DNA of 64,000 bases from Ignavibacteria bacterium (GTDB lineage: Bacteria > Bacteroidota > Ignavibacteria > Tepidaquicellales > Tepidaquicellaceae). Shown in pieces: positions 16,860 to 25,925 of this stretch (position 1 is its first letter; every line of letters starts with the position of its first letter). Where the stretch lies: the NCBI GenBank assembly GCA_016710985.1, contig JADJTX010000014.1:1-64000 (forward strand), given 5' to 3'. The notes below the pieces were generated by a model, which was not told where the DNA came from, ran no database searches, and saw only the letters and a list, made by a program, of their open reading frames with translations. A program made the translations under genes and the position numbers.

Positions 16860-17429
16860 TTATTTTGGTTCGCTTGAAACTAAAACTTTTTCATGCTTCA
16901 CGACTTTATCTTTCAGCTTATATCCTTTTTCAATTACTTCCATTACCGTGTTGGGTTTTACGTCATCCCTCGGGATCTGCATCAATGCTGAGTTTACATC
17001 AACATTAAATTCCTTGCCAAGAGAATTAATTTCCTTTAGTCCTTCATTTTCAAGGACATTCTTAAACTTATCATAGATTAAATTTACGCCTTTTTTTAAT
17101 GTTTCAAAATCCTTTGTCTCACCTTTATTGATGGATTCAATGGATCTTCCAAGATCATCATACACAGGCAATAATTCCTTTATTATATTCTCCGAAGCAT
17201 ACTTTATGTAATTGGAAATTTCGGTATCCATTCTTCGCTTATAATTTTCAAACTCCGCCACTTTTCTCAATAGTGTATCCTTTAACTTTGCATTCTCATT
17301 TTCAACTTCAGAATTATTACTCTGAACTTCATCTTCTGCATTTTCTTCGGCTGCCGGAAGGTCATTTTCTTTCACTGAATTTTTGTTCTTCCCGTCCTTG
17401 ATTGGAACATTATGTTTTTTATTACTCAT
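16860..17429 (-). CDS. grpE: Nucleotide exchange factor GrpE
   Basis: A 189-residue exchange factor that releases ADP from DnaK. The first 45 residues are charged and low-complexity. A long coiled-coil helix follows (ENENAKLKDTLLRKVAEFENYKRRM), with the family pattern FENYKRR. The C-terminal beta domain includes NPALMQIPRDDV-like sequence (NSALMQIPRDDVKPNTVMEVIEKGYKLKDKVVK). It sits between hrcA and dnaJ with spacings of 29 and 27 bp, indicating one transcript. Confidence 0.95.
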   Translation of the reverse strand: MSNKKHNVPIKDGKNKNSVKENDLPAAEENAEDEVQSNNSEVENENAKLKDTLLRKVAEFENYKRRMDTEISNYIKYASENIIKELLPVYDDLGRSIESINKGETKDFETLKKGVNLIYDKFKNVLENEGLKEINSLGKEFNVDVNSALMQIPRDDVKPNTVMEVIEKGYKLKDKVVKHEKVLVSSEPK

Positions 17430-17458
17430 ATATCAGTTAACTCCCTTTTAGTTTTATT

Positions 17459-18499
17459 TTATATTGATTTTTCATTTATAAATTTAGATGTGAATGTAAG
17501 AAGAGAGATCATCCTTGCATAATTCATCCTCTTGGGTCCGATCACTCCGATATTTCCCTTTACATCCCCGACTTTGTATGATGTAGTAACTACGCTGTAG
17601 TTCTTTAATTTCTCATCGTCGTTCTCACTTCCGATGGAGATCAGAACCTCATTGTCCGCCTGTTTTGAGTTCTGGAAAATATGTATCACAAGATTTTTAT
17701 CCTCTGCAAGATCTATTATCTCTTTGAAGTTTTTCGGATTTACAAACTCCGGCTGTGTGATAAGATCACCGGTACCTCCTACATAAATTTTATTTCCTGT
17801 TTCTTCCTCTGTATAAAGTTTGTCAATCGAATTTATGAAAAGCTGGATCAGTTCCGGCTCCTGAAATTTATAATCGCTGACCCTTTCGACTATGCTCTCC
17901 CGTATCTGATCAAGCGTAAGTCCGTGTAATCTCTCATTTAAAAATGACGAAAGATTTTCAAGCTTTGACTTTGAGATCTCACTGTCTATTTCCATGATGA
18001 CTGTCTTGACAATACCGGATTTGATGTTCATCACGACCAGTATCTTATTAGATGCAAGATTCACAAACTCAAACTTATCGAATATGCCTTTTGACAACTG
18101 CGGCTGGGTTACTATTGAAAGCAAATGAGTTACCTTACCGAGTATTCTTGAAGTTTCAAAATACAGATCCTGACTTTCAAGTATGTGCAGATTCTTTTCG
18201 TCGAACCGTGTCTTCAGGTGAAACTCTTCCTGCAGATTCAGCTTTTCCCTGTCCATAAGCATATCGACATAATATCTGTAACCCTTATCTGTCGGGATCC
18301 TGCCTGCCGACGTATGAGGCGTATCCAGAAGATTCATATCTTCAAGATCACACATTACATTTCTGATTGTTGCTGATGACAAATTAAGATCTGCCTGCTT
18401 GGAAACACTTCTTGAACCTATCGGAGAAGCGATCCTGATATAATTTTCAACGACGTATTTTAATACTTCTTTTTCCCTGTCTGTTAATGTTTCGTTCAT
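17459..18499 (-). CDS. hrcA: Heat-inducible transcription repressor HrcA
   Basis: A 346-residue repressor of class I heat-shock genes. The N-terminal winged helix shows LTDREKEVLKYVVENYI, PIGSRSVSKQADLNLSSATIRNVM and the conserved DTPHTSAGRIPTDKGYRYYVD. The C-terminal part includes the IGPKRMNYARM motif near the end. It heads the operon, as in Firmicutes and Chlorobi. In other bacteria HrcA binds the CIRCE operator (TTAGCACTC-N9-GAGTGCTAA); I could not find that sequence in 18500-18922. Confidence 0.95.
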   Translation of the reverse strand: MNETLTDREKEVLKYVVENYIRIASPIGSRSVSKQADLNLSSATIRNVMCDLEDMNLLDTPHTSAGRIPTDKGYRYYVDMLMDREKLNLQEEFHLKTRFDEKNLHILESQDLYFETSRILGKVTHLLSIVTQPQLSKGIFDKFEFVNLASNKILVVMNIKSGIVKTVIMEIDSEISKSKLENLSSFLNERLHGLTLDQIRESIVERVSDYKFQEPELIQLFINSIDKLYTEEETGNKIYVGGTGDLITQPEFVNPKNFKEIIDLAEDKNLVIHIFQNSKQADNEVLISIGSENDDEKLKNYSVVTTSYKVGDVKGNIGVIGPKRMNYARMISLLTFTSKFINEKSI

Positions 18500-18922
18500 T
18501 TTATTTCTTTTAGTTCTGACTTTACAAAAATACCTAATTTCTAAAACTTTTTAAATGCTTAATATAATAAGCTACTCCTTACCAAATACCAGTTTGTTAA
18601 GGAAGTTTTATTCTTTTATTTGAACCACATAGTAACATAGGACACATGGATATTTTTTTTAAATTTACCAAACCGAGTTGGTAAGGAGTAGTAAATATTA
18701 TTTTTTGGATTAATTTCACTATGTGAACTATGTTTCTCCTATATAACTCATTTTTAAAATGCTAAATTGAGGGCAAAAATGAGTTATTTCTTTTAAAACA
18801 TGAGCTTGCCCTATCGGGATACTATGTGGTTAAATTCATTCTTGGATCTTCTTAAGATTCTTTATTGTCAGATCAAGGTCCTCATCCAGAAAATGACTTG
18901 CCTGATTCCTTGCTCTTCGTAC
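18500..18922. other. Gene-free region upstream of hrcA with inverted repeats
   Basis: Contains a perfect 14-bp inverted pair, CTACTCCTTACCAA at 18572-18585 and TTGGTAAGGAGTAG at 18678-18691. A second 11-bp perfect pair is AACCACATAGT (18623-18633) and ACTATGTGGTT (18821-18831). These interleave, so both cannot fold fully at once. No CIRCE operator and no gene are seen. Confidence 0.65.
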
Positions 18923-19672
18923 TTATTCAAAATTAATGTCCGCATAGATCAAATCCTCATCAAACAATTTTGCTACTGCAATCACATTCCCAAAAGGATC
19001 TATCACTTCACTTCCTCCCCAGAAATTAACACCGTCTTCAAATCCTACTCTGTTGCAAAAAACAAAATAACTCGACAAGATCCTGGCGTATGCACAATGC
19101 TGCTGGGAGTTAACTTCGTAATTTTTAAACTTGTCATAATTTACTGCAAGACGTGTTGGTGAAACTGCAATTCCGACTATTACCTGTGCGCCATCCATCG
19201 TGACCGTGTAAGGCAGAGACATATGCCACATATCCTCGCATACAAGTAACCCGATTTTCCCGAATTTTGTTTCATGAGCTTTACATTCATTCCCTTTTGA
19301 GAAATATCTGAACTCTTCAAACAAACCATAGGTCGGCGGATAGATTTTTCTGTGAACAAACTTTATCTCACCGTCCGAAATAAAAACTCCGGAATTATAG
19401 ATTGCAAAATTCTCATCTTCCTCCACTAGTCCGCAGATAATTGATATCTTTTTACTCTTTGCTTTTAGTTTATCAAGAACTTTCGTCTTGTTAAGTTCAA
19501 GAGAGATCACATAGTTAAGGTCCTTCACCGAATAACCCGTAAGTGATAATTCAGGAAACACTATGAGATCTGCATTGTTCTTTATTGCCCTGTCACAAAA
19601 CTCAATATGATGTTTTATGTTCTTTTCAATATCACCTAATACAGATGTTATCTGCGCTACAGCTACTTTCAT
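18923..19672 (-). CDS. Carbon-nitrogen hydrolase (nitrilase family)
   Basis: A 249-residue nitrilase-superfamily amidase with the full Glu-Lys-Cys triad: FPELSLTGYSVKDL (Glu about 43), VHRKIYPP (Lys about 111) and GLLVCEDMWH (Cys about 146). The GYxxxDL and CEDMW wording resembles the glutaminase domain of NAD synthetase (NadE) as well as N-carbamoyl amidases. It ends a minus-strand run that includes nadB, so a link to NAD synthesis is possible but unproven. Its ATG overlaps the corrected stop of the glycosyltransferase gene by four bases (ATGA). Confidence 0.85.
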   Translation of the reverse strand: MKVAVAQITSVLGDIEKNIKHHIEFCDRAIKNNADLIVFPELSLTGYSVKDLNYVISLELNKTKVLDKLKAKSKKISIICGLVEEDENFAIYNSGVFISDGEIKFVHRKIYPPTYGLFEEFRYFSKGNECKAHETKFGKIGLLVCEDMWHMSLPYTVTMDGAQVIVGIAVSPTRLAVNYDKFKNYEVNSQQHCAYARILSSYFVFCNRVGFEDGVNFWGGSEVIDPFGNVIAVAKLFDEDLIYADINFE

Positions 19673-20540
19673 TTTCTTAATTTATAAAATAGAATTCTGA
19701 AAAAACCCGATACTTTAAGACTTACCAAAAGCCAGTTGTATAAGAAAAAATTGTAATGATACTTTTTAAAATAACTCAAACAGTCTTCGTTCCATATTCT
19801 TATCATCTTTTCCCTGTCCTTATAAATGCTTACGCCTTTCTTGTGAGTGACCTTCGATCCCGGAAAAAATCAATTACATATCCTTTCTCATAGATCTTTT
19901 TGCACATATCCACATCATTAAAAAACATGCGGTATCTCTCATCAAAATTATTTATTTCATTCAGGACTTTACTTTTTACCATCAGAGCTGCTGCCATCGG
20001 CTGCTCAACTATTCTTTCCTCATTATGATTGAAATAATTCATCTTCCAGTTGCTGAATATGATGCTGTTCGGGAAGACATAAGTTAACAAACTGAATTCA
20101 CAAAACATATCAAAATAATCCGGAAATGTCCTGCAGGATTTCTGTATGCTACCGTCTTTGTTCAAAAGCTGTGGAGCGGCAGCTCCTATATTGTCATTCG
20201 ATTCTAACTTGTCTGACAATGCTTTTATTGCTTCCCCTTCTATTATTGTATCAGGATTTAAGAGTAAAACGTTTCTTCCCGAAGATGATTCTATTCCCTG
20301 ATTACAGGCTCTTGTATATCCAAGGTTTTCGTTGTTCAGGATCACTTTTATCCTATGAAACTTTTCCCCGGCGATCTTACGAATTTCGTCAGCTGTATTG
20401 TCTGCAGAATTGTTTTCAACAATTACTATTTCATAATTCAGATCCTTAGTATTTTCAATGATCGAATTCAGGCATTCACTGATTTCGTCTTCACTGTTCC
20501 AGGTGACTATGACAATCGAAAGATCCGTCTTATCATGCAT
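19669..20540 (-). CDS. Family 2 glycosyltransferase (one frameshift)
   Basis: GT-A glycosyltransferase: LSIVIVTWNSEDEISECLNSI at the N-terminus, NNENLGYTRACNQGI, and LLLNPDTII carrying the DxD-like NPD metal motif; later FDERYRMFFNDVDMCKKI matches the FDExFFxxxED region of rhamnosyltransferase-like enzymes. The frame breaks at a six-A run (19864-19869 on plus). Adding one base restores FFPGSKVTHKKGVSIYKDREKMIRIWNED and continues to TGA at 19669, overlapping the next ATG. The corrected length is about 290 residues. Start chosen at MHDKTDLSIV; an ATG three codons upstream is also in frame. It probably acts in surface glycan synthesis. Confidence 0.85.
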
Positions 20541-20898
20541 TCTCTGCAATTGGTAATGCTTTTGTTATAAAATTATTCAGATCCATGTACTCATTCTCAG
20601 GGATGTTCTTTTTTAAATATTCCGTCTCTTCATCCCAGAATTTCTTCAGATTTATTTCATCACCTTTTGAATAATAATTTATGATGACTATTGCAGCTTC
20701 ACGGTAGAGTGGGTACGAGAGATTCATAGGCTGCATTCCCATTTCCATTTTCCTTTTTAAACCGTAGTAGTTATCTTTTGCCCTGATGATCTGTTCATCA
20801 AAAAATTCCTTATACTCAGAATTTTTCTCCACAAGATCCTGATTCTCAAGTTTGTAAATTCCCTTCACAAAATTTACGGCTTCTTTCTGAGGCATCAC
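20533..20898 (-). CDS. Hypothetical protein, 121 residues
   Basis: A helical, charged protein with no signal peptide (MMPQKEAVNFVKGIYKLEN, later MNLSYPLYREAAIVIINYYSKG). It lies 20 bp after the lipoprotein gene and overlaps the glycosyltransferase start, so it is probably translated from the same message. I do not recognise the family. Confidence 0.6.
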   Translation of the reverse strand: MMPQKEAVNFVKGIYKLENQDLVEKNSEYKEFFDEQIIRAKDNYYGLKRKMEMGMQPMNLSYPLYREAAIVIINYYSKGDEINLKKFWDEETEYLKKNIPENEYMDLNNFITKALPIAENA

Positions 20899-20918
20899 TC
20901 CGTAAAACAGATCTGAAA

Positions 20919-21503
20919 CTAATATTTTATTTGTGCCGTCCTTTTAATATCCCTTACTTCAGGCGCGCCTGAGTCAAAATATTTTAATAATTTTATGGTG
21001 TCTTTTGAAGTCATGTCATAGATAAACATTCCGACAGATACTATGTCATCATTGCCGCCTGAGTTCGTGCTTATCAGTATCTGCTTTTTTTTATCATTTG
21101 CAAGATCTACAAAAGAACACTCTTCGGAATAGTCAACCGTGTCTGATAATATTTTCACATAAGAATTTTTATCCGTATTCAGCGCAAACACTTCTATCAT
21201 GTCAAAATTATAATAATCACTGTATTTATCCGAAGTATCCAAAGCTACACTCAGTACAATTATTTCCTTGGTACCGTCATCATTCAGGTCTTCTTTTTCC
21301 AGTTTGTAAATTCTCCTCTGTGCCGGATACCGGACAGTAAATTCATGTCCGCCTTCCTTTACACCGGCTGAATTTAAACCATCCTTTTGGCTGACCTGAC
21401 CCTGATTCTGAGGAGCGTTTCCGGAATCTTTTTCTTTGCTTTTTGTGCATCCCGTAAAATGCATTACACAAAAAGAAAAAATTAACATTATTAAAATTTT
21501 CAT
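20919..21503 (-). CDS. Lipoprotein with FG-GAP-like calcium loop
   Basis: A 194-residue protein with a lipobox (IFSFCVMHFTGC, lipidated Cys about residue 19) and a low-complexity linker. A domain with a DxNDDGxxE loop follows (EKEDLNDDGTKEIIVLSVALD), like one VCBS/FG-GAP blade. A second segment (SFVDLANDKKKQILISTNSGGNDD) looks like another blade. It is likely anchored in the outer or inner membrane. It lies 8 bp after the aminopeptidase gene in the same operon. Function unknown. Confidence 0.7.
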   Translation of the reverse strand: MKILIMLIFSFCVMHFTGCTKSKEKDSGNAPQNQGQVSQKDGLNSAGVKEGGHEFTVRYPAQRRIYKLEKEDLNDDGTKEIIVLSVALDTSDKYSDYYNFDMIEVFALNTDKNSYVKILSDTVDYSEECSFVDLANDKKKQILISTNSGGNDDIVSVGMFIYDMTSKDTIKLLKYFDSGAPEVRDIKRTAQIKY

Positions 21504-21511
21504 CTTCTCAT

Positions 21512-24052
21512 TTAATTTGATTTCTCTAATCTTTTTATTGATGACGAAATTAACCTGCTCATTGATTCATCCGTGGTTCTGTTGTTCATGTTAACTAAAA
21601 AAGGTATTACCGATTTATCCCGTGAAAGAGACAGAAGTAAAATAAGAGACGATTTTACAACCATAAAATTAAAGTCTGCATATTTAAGCGCAAGATTTTT
21701 TACATCCTCATCTTTTGCATACTTTCTCAATGCTATAATGGCTTTTGCTCTTAATACTCCCTCTACATCTTTTCCGAATGCGAAATTCATTATCGTGTTT
21801 TTTATCCTTACATCTTCTGACTTGCCGGATGCACTGTCGAGAGATTCAATGACCGCATACTGAATTACGTTTCTGTGGGATGTTCTGCCGGAAAAAATAT
21901 TCACCGCATCAAATATTTCTTCTGCCGGCAAAGTTTTTCCCAATGATCTTATTCCCTCTGCTACAATATAATCATTTTTTTCATTTTGAATTTTAGCTTT
22001 GATGAACGCAATGTCTTCGCTTCTTTTTGAATCTCCAAATGTAATTAAGATCTCTCTTTTAATCCGGGGATCAGTCTGCGCATCATAGGAATCTTTCAAT
22101 ACCATGCTTGTCCTGTCTGAAATGAAATTTTGCGAAAGTATTTTTGCGGCTTCGGCTCTCACTCCCCAGAACTTATCAGTTTCTAATGCAATCTTAAATA
22201 GCTTCAGGGCTTCAGACTGAACTGAATTTATTTCCGGCTTACCGGCTGTTTCTGTCGTATCTTCTTTTAAAAACAGTTCAGCGCCTTTTAGTGCCATTAT
22301 TCTGTCAATTGCACTTCCGCTTAATTCAAACTGTGCTTTCCATTCTTCAAAAGATTTATTATACCCAGTAATATCAAGGATCTTATTACCGTAATCAAAT
22401 ACTACCAGCTCCGGCTTTGAGCTCAGATTAAAATAAAATATCTCATCATTATCATTAATTTCAATTCTCTCGATCCTGTCTTCCAAAACAGTTTTTAATC
22501 TTACATCAATGGGCATTCTGAATACAGGTGTTAAAGAATCCGTGGTCTGTAATTGCCTGACATACATTACTAACTGTTTTGAATCTTCATCATAATCATA
22601 TCTGACTTTGAATTCCGGATACCCTGCTTTCCTGATCCACTGATCAAACATCCATCTGTAATCTGTATTTGATTTGTTCGCGCTGCTGTAAGTTTCGTTA
22701 ATAACATTGATCAGATCATCGGCAACAATATTTTTGTATTCATACTTATTCAAAAAATTTTTCATTGATCTGAAAAATACACTGTCTCCAAGAACATGAC
22801 GAAATGTATTCAATATCACTGATCCTTTCTGATAAATATTTTCATTTACCAATCCGTATCCGGCCCAGACCGGATATCTGCCATTAGTAATTTCGGCACC
22901 AATTGATTTTTCACCGTTTAGGTATATCTCATAATCATATTCATCTTTCCCGAAATAATGCTCTTTCCAAAGTGAAGTGGAGTACTCACCAAAGCTTTCA
23001 TTTAGCCATAGATCACTCCAGTTACTGCAGGTTACAAGGTCACCGAACCACTGATGGCCAAGTTCGTGCGCGATCAACGCATCCGAACTATAATCCTTTT
23101 CAGCTTCCCTGTTATAAATGACATTCCTGTTAAGAACCGTAGCCGATGTATTTTCCATCCCTCCGTATAAAAAATTTTCCACCACTACCTGTGCATATTT
23201 ATTCCACGGATATTTGTATCCGAATCTTCTTTCTAATACCTGTATCATTTCAGGTGTATTTCTTAAAGTATAATCTGATTCACTTTTTAAAATATTACGG
23301 TCTGTATAAAACTGAACGGGCAGAGTGTTATAACTTTCTTCTGTAATTTCAAACTCGCCTGCAGCAAGCATAATAAGATAAGTAGAATTTGGTTTATGCA
23401 TTACCCAGTGGTCCTGTCGTTGATTAGATGCGGACAACACTTTTGAATTTTCAAGATACCCGTTGGAAAGTGTTTTGAATTTTTCATCCACGGTTACATA
23501 TACTTCAAAAGTAGTTTTATCATTCGGATAATCATATACCGGGATCCAGTAACGGTTATCTTCCTGCCCTCCCTGAGTCCATATTTGAAAAGGCATTGAC
23601 GGATCCAGATCTGTGGGATAAATAAAGTATAATCCTCTTTGCGGCTGACAGGTGTAATTTACTGTATAAACTATTGTGTCACTCGCAGAATGATCTTCCA
23701 CCGGATAAATCTTTATTTTCTTCCCGTCATAATCAAATTTCGGATCGATGTCTTTTTCATCCCTGACTGAAACACTATTAAATCCTACAGCATCAACTTC
23801 AAACTCCCTGAAATTATCAGCTAAGGGTAATATTCTCGTTTCAACTTCCCCCATAACTTTTTTTTCATTCCAGTCAAAACTCACGTTGATCTTAATATGC
23901 TGAACATCATAAGACCGGATTCTCTCCGGAGCAGGTATTTCAGGAGCCTTCAGAATCTTCTGCTGTACAGTTGATACCGGAGCTTCCTTCAGTTTATTGC
24001 AGGAAACAATAGAAAATAAAGCCGCTGCTATTATAACAATACTTTTAACTTT
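21512..24052 (-). CDS. M1-family zinc aminopeptidase, lipoprotein
   Basis: A gluzincin peptidase. The exopeptidase motif is GGMENTSAT, and the zinc site is HELGHQWFGDLVTC with the third ligand Glu in NESFGEY. C-terminal HEAT-like helices follow (residues 560-790). The frame is open upstream of the GTG at 23884: it encodes a lipoprotein signal (SIVIIAAALFSIVSC, Cys near 24000) and a conserved-looking linker PAPERIRSYDVQHIKINVS, so the mature protein clearly starts earlier. No ATG, GTG or TTG lies in that frame between the signal and an upstream stop at 24091. The place where a start should be is occupied by a TTAAAAG array. The upstream limit given here is the first codon just before the signal, not a proven start. 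Confidence 0.85.
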   Translation of the reverse strand, partial: KVKSIVIIAAALFSIVSCNKLKEAPVSTVQQKILKAPEIPAPERIRSYDVQHIKINVSFDWNEKKVMGEVETRILPLADNFREFEVDAVGFNSVSVRDEKDIDPKFDYDGKKIKIYPVEDHSASDTIVYTVNYTCQPQRGLYFIYPTDLDPSMPFQIWTQGGQEDNRYWIPVYDYPNDKTTFEVYVTVDEKFKTLSNGYLENSKVLSASNQRQDHWVMHKPNSTYLIMLAAGEFEITEESYNTLPVQFYTDRNILKSESDYTLRNTPEMIQVLERRFGYKYPWNKYAQVVVENFLYGGMENTSATVLNRNVIYNREAEKDYSSDALIAHELGHQWFGDLVTCSNWSDLWLNESFGEYSTSLWKEHYFGKDEYDYEIYLNGEKSIGAEITNGRYPVWAGYGLVNENIYQKGSVILNTFRHVLGDSVFFRSMKNFLNKYEYKNIVADDLINVINETYSSANKSNTDYRWMFDQWIRKAGYPEFKVRYDYDEDSKQLVMYVRQLQTTDSLTPVFRMPIDVRLKTVLEDRIERIEINDNDEIFYFNLSSKPELVVFDYGNKILDITGYNKSFEEWKAQFELSGSAIDRIMALKGAELFLKEDTTETAGKPEINSVQSEALKLFKIALETDKFWGVRAEAAKILSQNFISDRTSMVLKDSYDAQTDPRIKREILITFGDSKRSEDIAFIKAKIQNEKNDYIVAEGIRSLGKTLPAEEIFDAVNIFSGRTSHRNVIQYAVIESLDSASGKSEDVRIKNTIMNFAFGKDVEGVLRAKAIIALRKYAKDEDVKNLALKYADFNFMVVKSSLILLLSLSRDKSVIPFLVNMNNRTTDESMSRLISSSIKRLEKSN

Positions 24053-24117
24053 TAACTTTTCAACTTTTAACTTTTCAACTTTTAACTTTTAACTTTTAAC
24101 TTTTAACTTTTAACTAA
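24041..24117. repeat. Heptanucleotide array (AACTTTT)
   Basis: Ten or so units of AACTTTT (TTAAAAG on the minus strand) with two 8-bp TTGAAAAG variants. It covers the nadB stop codon on one side (protein end VKS) and the 5' end of the aminopeptidase frame (KLKVEKLKVKS before the signal helix) on the other. Confidence 0.9.
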
Positions 24118-25746
24118 CATCGTATCCGTCAAATATTTCTTATCATCCCTTTTCGGATAATCAAGCATGTAGTGCAGTCCTCTGGATTCCTTTCTCTGCA
24201 TTGCAGACACAATAATGAGATATGCTACTGTTACAAGATTTCTTAGCTCAAGTAAATCTACATTTACTTTAGTCTTCTTATAAAAATCTTCAATCTCATC
24301 TTTCATCATTTTAACTCTGCGATAAGCTCTCTCCAGACGGATTGTATTTCGAACAATTCCGACATAGTCACTCATGATCTCCTTTATTTCTTTTTTATTA
24401 TGTGAAATTAAAATCCATTCTTCAGTATTTTCAGTTTCATCTTCATTCCAGTTATATATATTATCATAGATCTTTTTCAGTTCTTTGCTATTACTTTTCT
24501 TGTCTGCAATTTGCCGTCTCACGTCATGCGTTTCGCGTCTCACGTCTTCAAAGATCGCATTAGAAAAGACCATTGCTTCAAGCAATGAATTTGAAGCAAG
24601 CCGGTTAGCTCCGTGAACGCCTGTCATTGTTACCTCTCCGCTTGCATAAAGATTTTCAATGTTCGTTCTACCGTTGAGATCTGTTACAATGCCTCCGCAG
24701 GAATAATGCGCAGCTGGCACGACAGGGATCACCTGCTTCGTTATATCAATTCCTTTACCTAAACAATATTTGTAAATATTGGGAAATTCTTTCTTTATTC
24801 TCTCCGGCTCTATGTTTTTTAAATCCAGACAAACATACGGATCACCGCTTTTTTTCATTTCATTGTCAATCGCTCTTGCAACAATGTCCCGCGGAGCCAA
24901 TGATTTTCTCCTGTCATATTTCTGCATGAACTCTTTTCCCTTTATTGTCTTTAATACTGCTCCTGCGCCTCTTACAGCTTCGCTTATCAAAAATACCTGA
25001 GCAGATATGTCATTATTTCTCTGTTCGTATAAAGTAGTCGGATGAAATTGTATGAACTCCATGTTGGCAATCTCACATCCGGCCCTGTATCCCATTGCTA
25101 TCCCGTCGCCTGTTGCTATGGCCGGATTAGTAGTATGCTTATATACCTGTCCGGCACCGCCTGTCGCTATGATTGTTTTTCCGGCTATTATTTTTTCTAC
25201 TTTGTTGTTCTTTACGTTCAATGCATAAATTCCAAAACATTTTTTCCCGTTCTTATTCTTTCTTTTAATATTTTTTACTGTGAGCAGGTCAATCGCAAAA
25301 TAAAACTCATAGATCTCAATATTTTCTGACCTTGCAATTTTATCAAGCAGTGCTCTTTCAATCTCTTTGCCGGTAAGATCCTTTGCATGTATGATTCTGT
25401 TGCGCGAATGACCTCCTTCCTTGCCGAGTATGAGTTCATCTCTGAGCCTGGTAAAATTAGCTCCAAACTCTATCAGCTCGTTTATTCTTGCCGGTCCGTC
25501 ATAAACTATTTTTTTTACGGCTTCTTTATTGCACAAACCTGCTCCGCATTCAAGCGTATCGGCAATGTGCAGTTGAAAATTATCATTCTCATCCATTACT
25601 GCGGCTACTCCGCCCTGTGCATAGTTAGTGTTTGATTCGGCTTTTTGTTTCTTTGTAATTATTGAAACGGTACCCGACTCACTGAGTTTTAATGCAAGTG
25701 AAAGACCGGCTATGCCGCTGCCTATTATTAAATAATCTGTAATCAA
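24103..25746 (-). CDS. nadB: L-aspartate oxidase
   Basis: A 547-residue flavoenzyme that oxidises L-aspartate to iminoaspartate, the first step of de novo NAD synthesis. FAD-binding motif DYLIIGSGIAGLSLAL is at the N-terminus, then NTNYAQGGVAAVMD, HSRNRIIHAKD, GGAGQVYKHTTNPAIATGDG and the C-terminal FAD contact ASGEVTMTGVHGANRLASNSLLE. Residues about 400-411 (DVRRETHDVRRQ) are encoded by degenerate 7-bp repeats like those at 2400-2457, placed in the linker before the helical C-terminal domain. The stop codon lies in another heptamer array. nadA and nadC are not in the window. Confidence 0.95.
   Translation of the reverse strand: MITDYLIIGSGIAGLSLALKLSESGTVSIITKKQKAESNTNYAQGGVAAVMDENDNFQLHIADTLECGAGLCNKEAVKKIVYDGPARINELIEFGANFTRLRDELILGKEGGHSRNRIIHAKDLTGKEIERALLDKIARSENIEIYEFYFAIDLLTVKNIKRKNKNGKKCFGIYALNVKNNKVEKIIAGKTIIATGGAGQVYKHTTNPAIATGDGIAMGYRAGCEIANMEFIQFHPTTLYEQRNNDISAQVFLISEAVRGAGAVLKTIKGKEFMQKYDRRKSLAPRDIVARAIDNEMKKSGDPYVCLDLKNIEPERIKKEFPNIYKYCLGKGIDITKQVIPVVPAAHYSCGGIVTDLNGRTNIENLYASGEVTMTGVHGANRLASNSLLEAMVFSNAIFEDVRRETHDVRRQIADKKSNSKELKKIYDNIYNWNEDETENTEEWILISHNKKEIKEIMSDYVGIVRNTIRLERAYRRVKMMKDEIEDFYKKTKVNVDLLELRNLVTVAYLIIVSAMQRKESRGLHYMLDYPKRDDKKYLTDTMLVKS
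24513..24547. repeat. Heptamer repeat inside nadB coding sequence
   Basis: On the coding strand the 7-bp units read GACGTGA, GACGCGA, AACGCAT, GACGTGA, GACGGCA. They match the GAGACGT array at the cyclase 3' end. In frame they give a 7-residue repeat, DVRRETH/DVRRQIA. Where the regular unit would produce an in-frame TGA, the sequence reads CAT instead. Confidence 0.75.
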
Positions 25747-25803
25747 AATTTTTTGAAGTGTTTAAATTTACTAACTATTAAAAGCTATTCAAAGGTAGAA
25801 AAT

Positions 25804-25830
25804 TAAAAAAGCGGAAACTTCATCCGCTCT
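25804..25830 (-). terminator. Rho-independent terminator
   Basis: Stem AGCGGA (25810-25815) and TCCGCT (25823-25828), with an A-run at 25805-25810 giving the U-tract on the minus strand. It lies about 100 bp past the FMN-binding protein gene. Confidence 0.7.
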
Positions 25831-25865
25831 TGTTTTATAAATCTGGCTTTGACTATAAACTATAT

Positions 25866-25925
25866 GAACTTTACAAACTTTACAAACTTTACAAACTCAA
25901 TGAACTCCATGAACTCAATGAACTT
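25866..25925. repeat. 9-bp tandem repeats (ACTTTACAA, CTCAATGAA)
   Basis: Two short runs of 9-bp units, AACTTTACA then AACTC(A/C)ATG. They end at the stop codon of the minus-strand FMN-binding gene. Confidence 0.7.

Noticed and set aside
18500..18922. Small RNA or riboswitch upstream of hrcA
   Set aside because: Only inverted repeats typical of dispersed intergenic phrases are seen; no conserved riboswitch core recognised.
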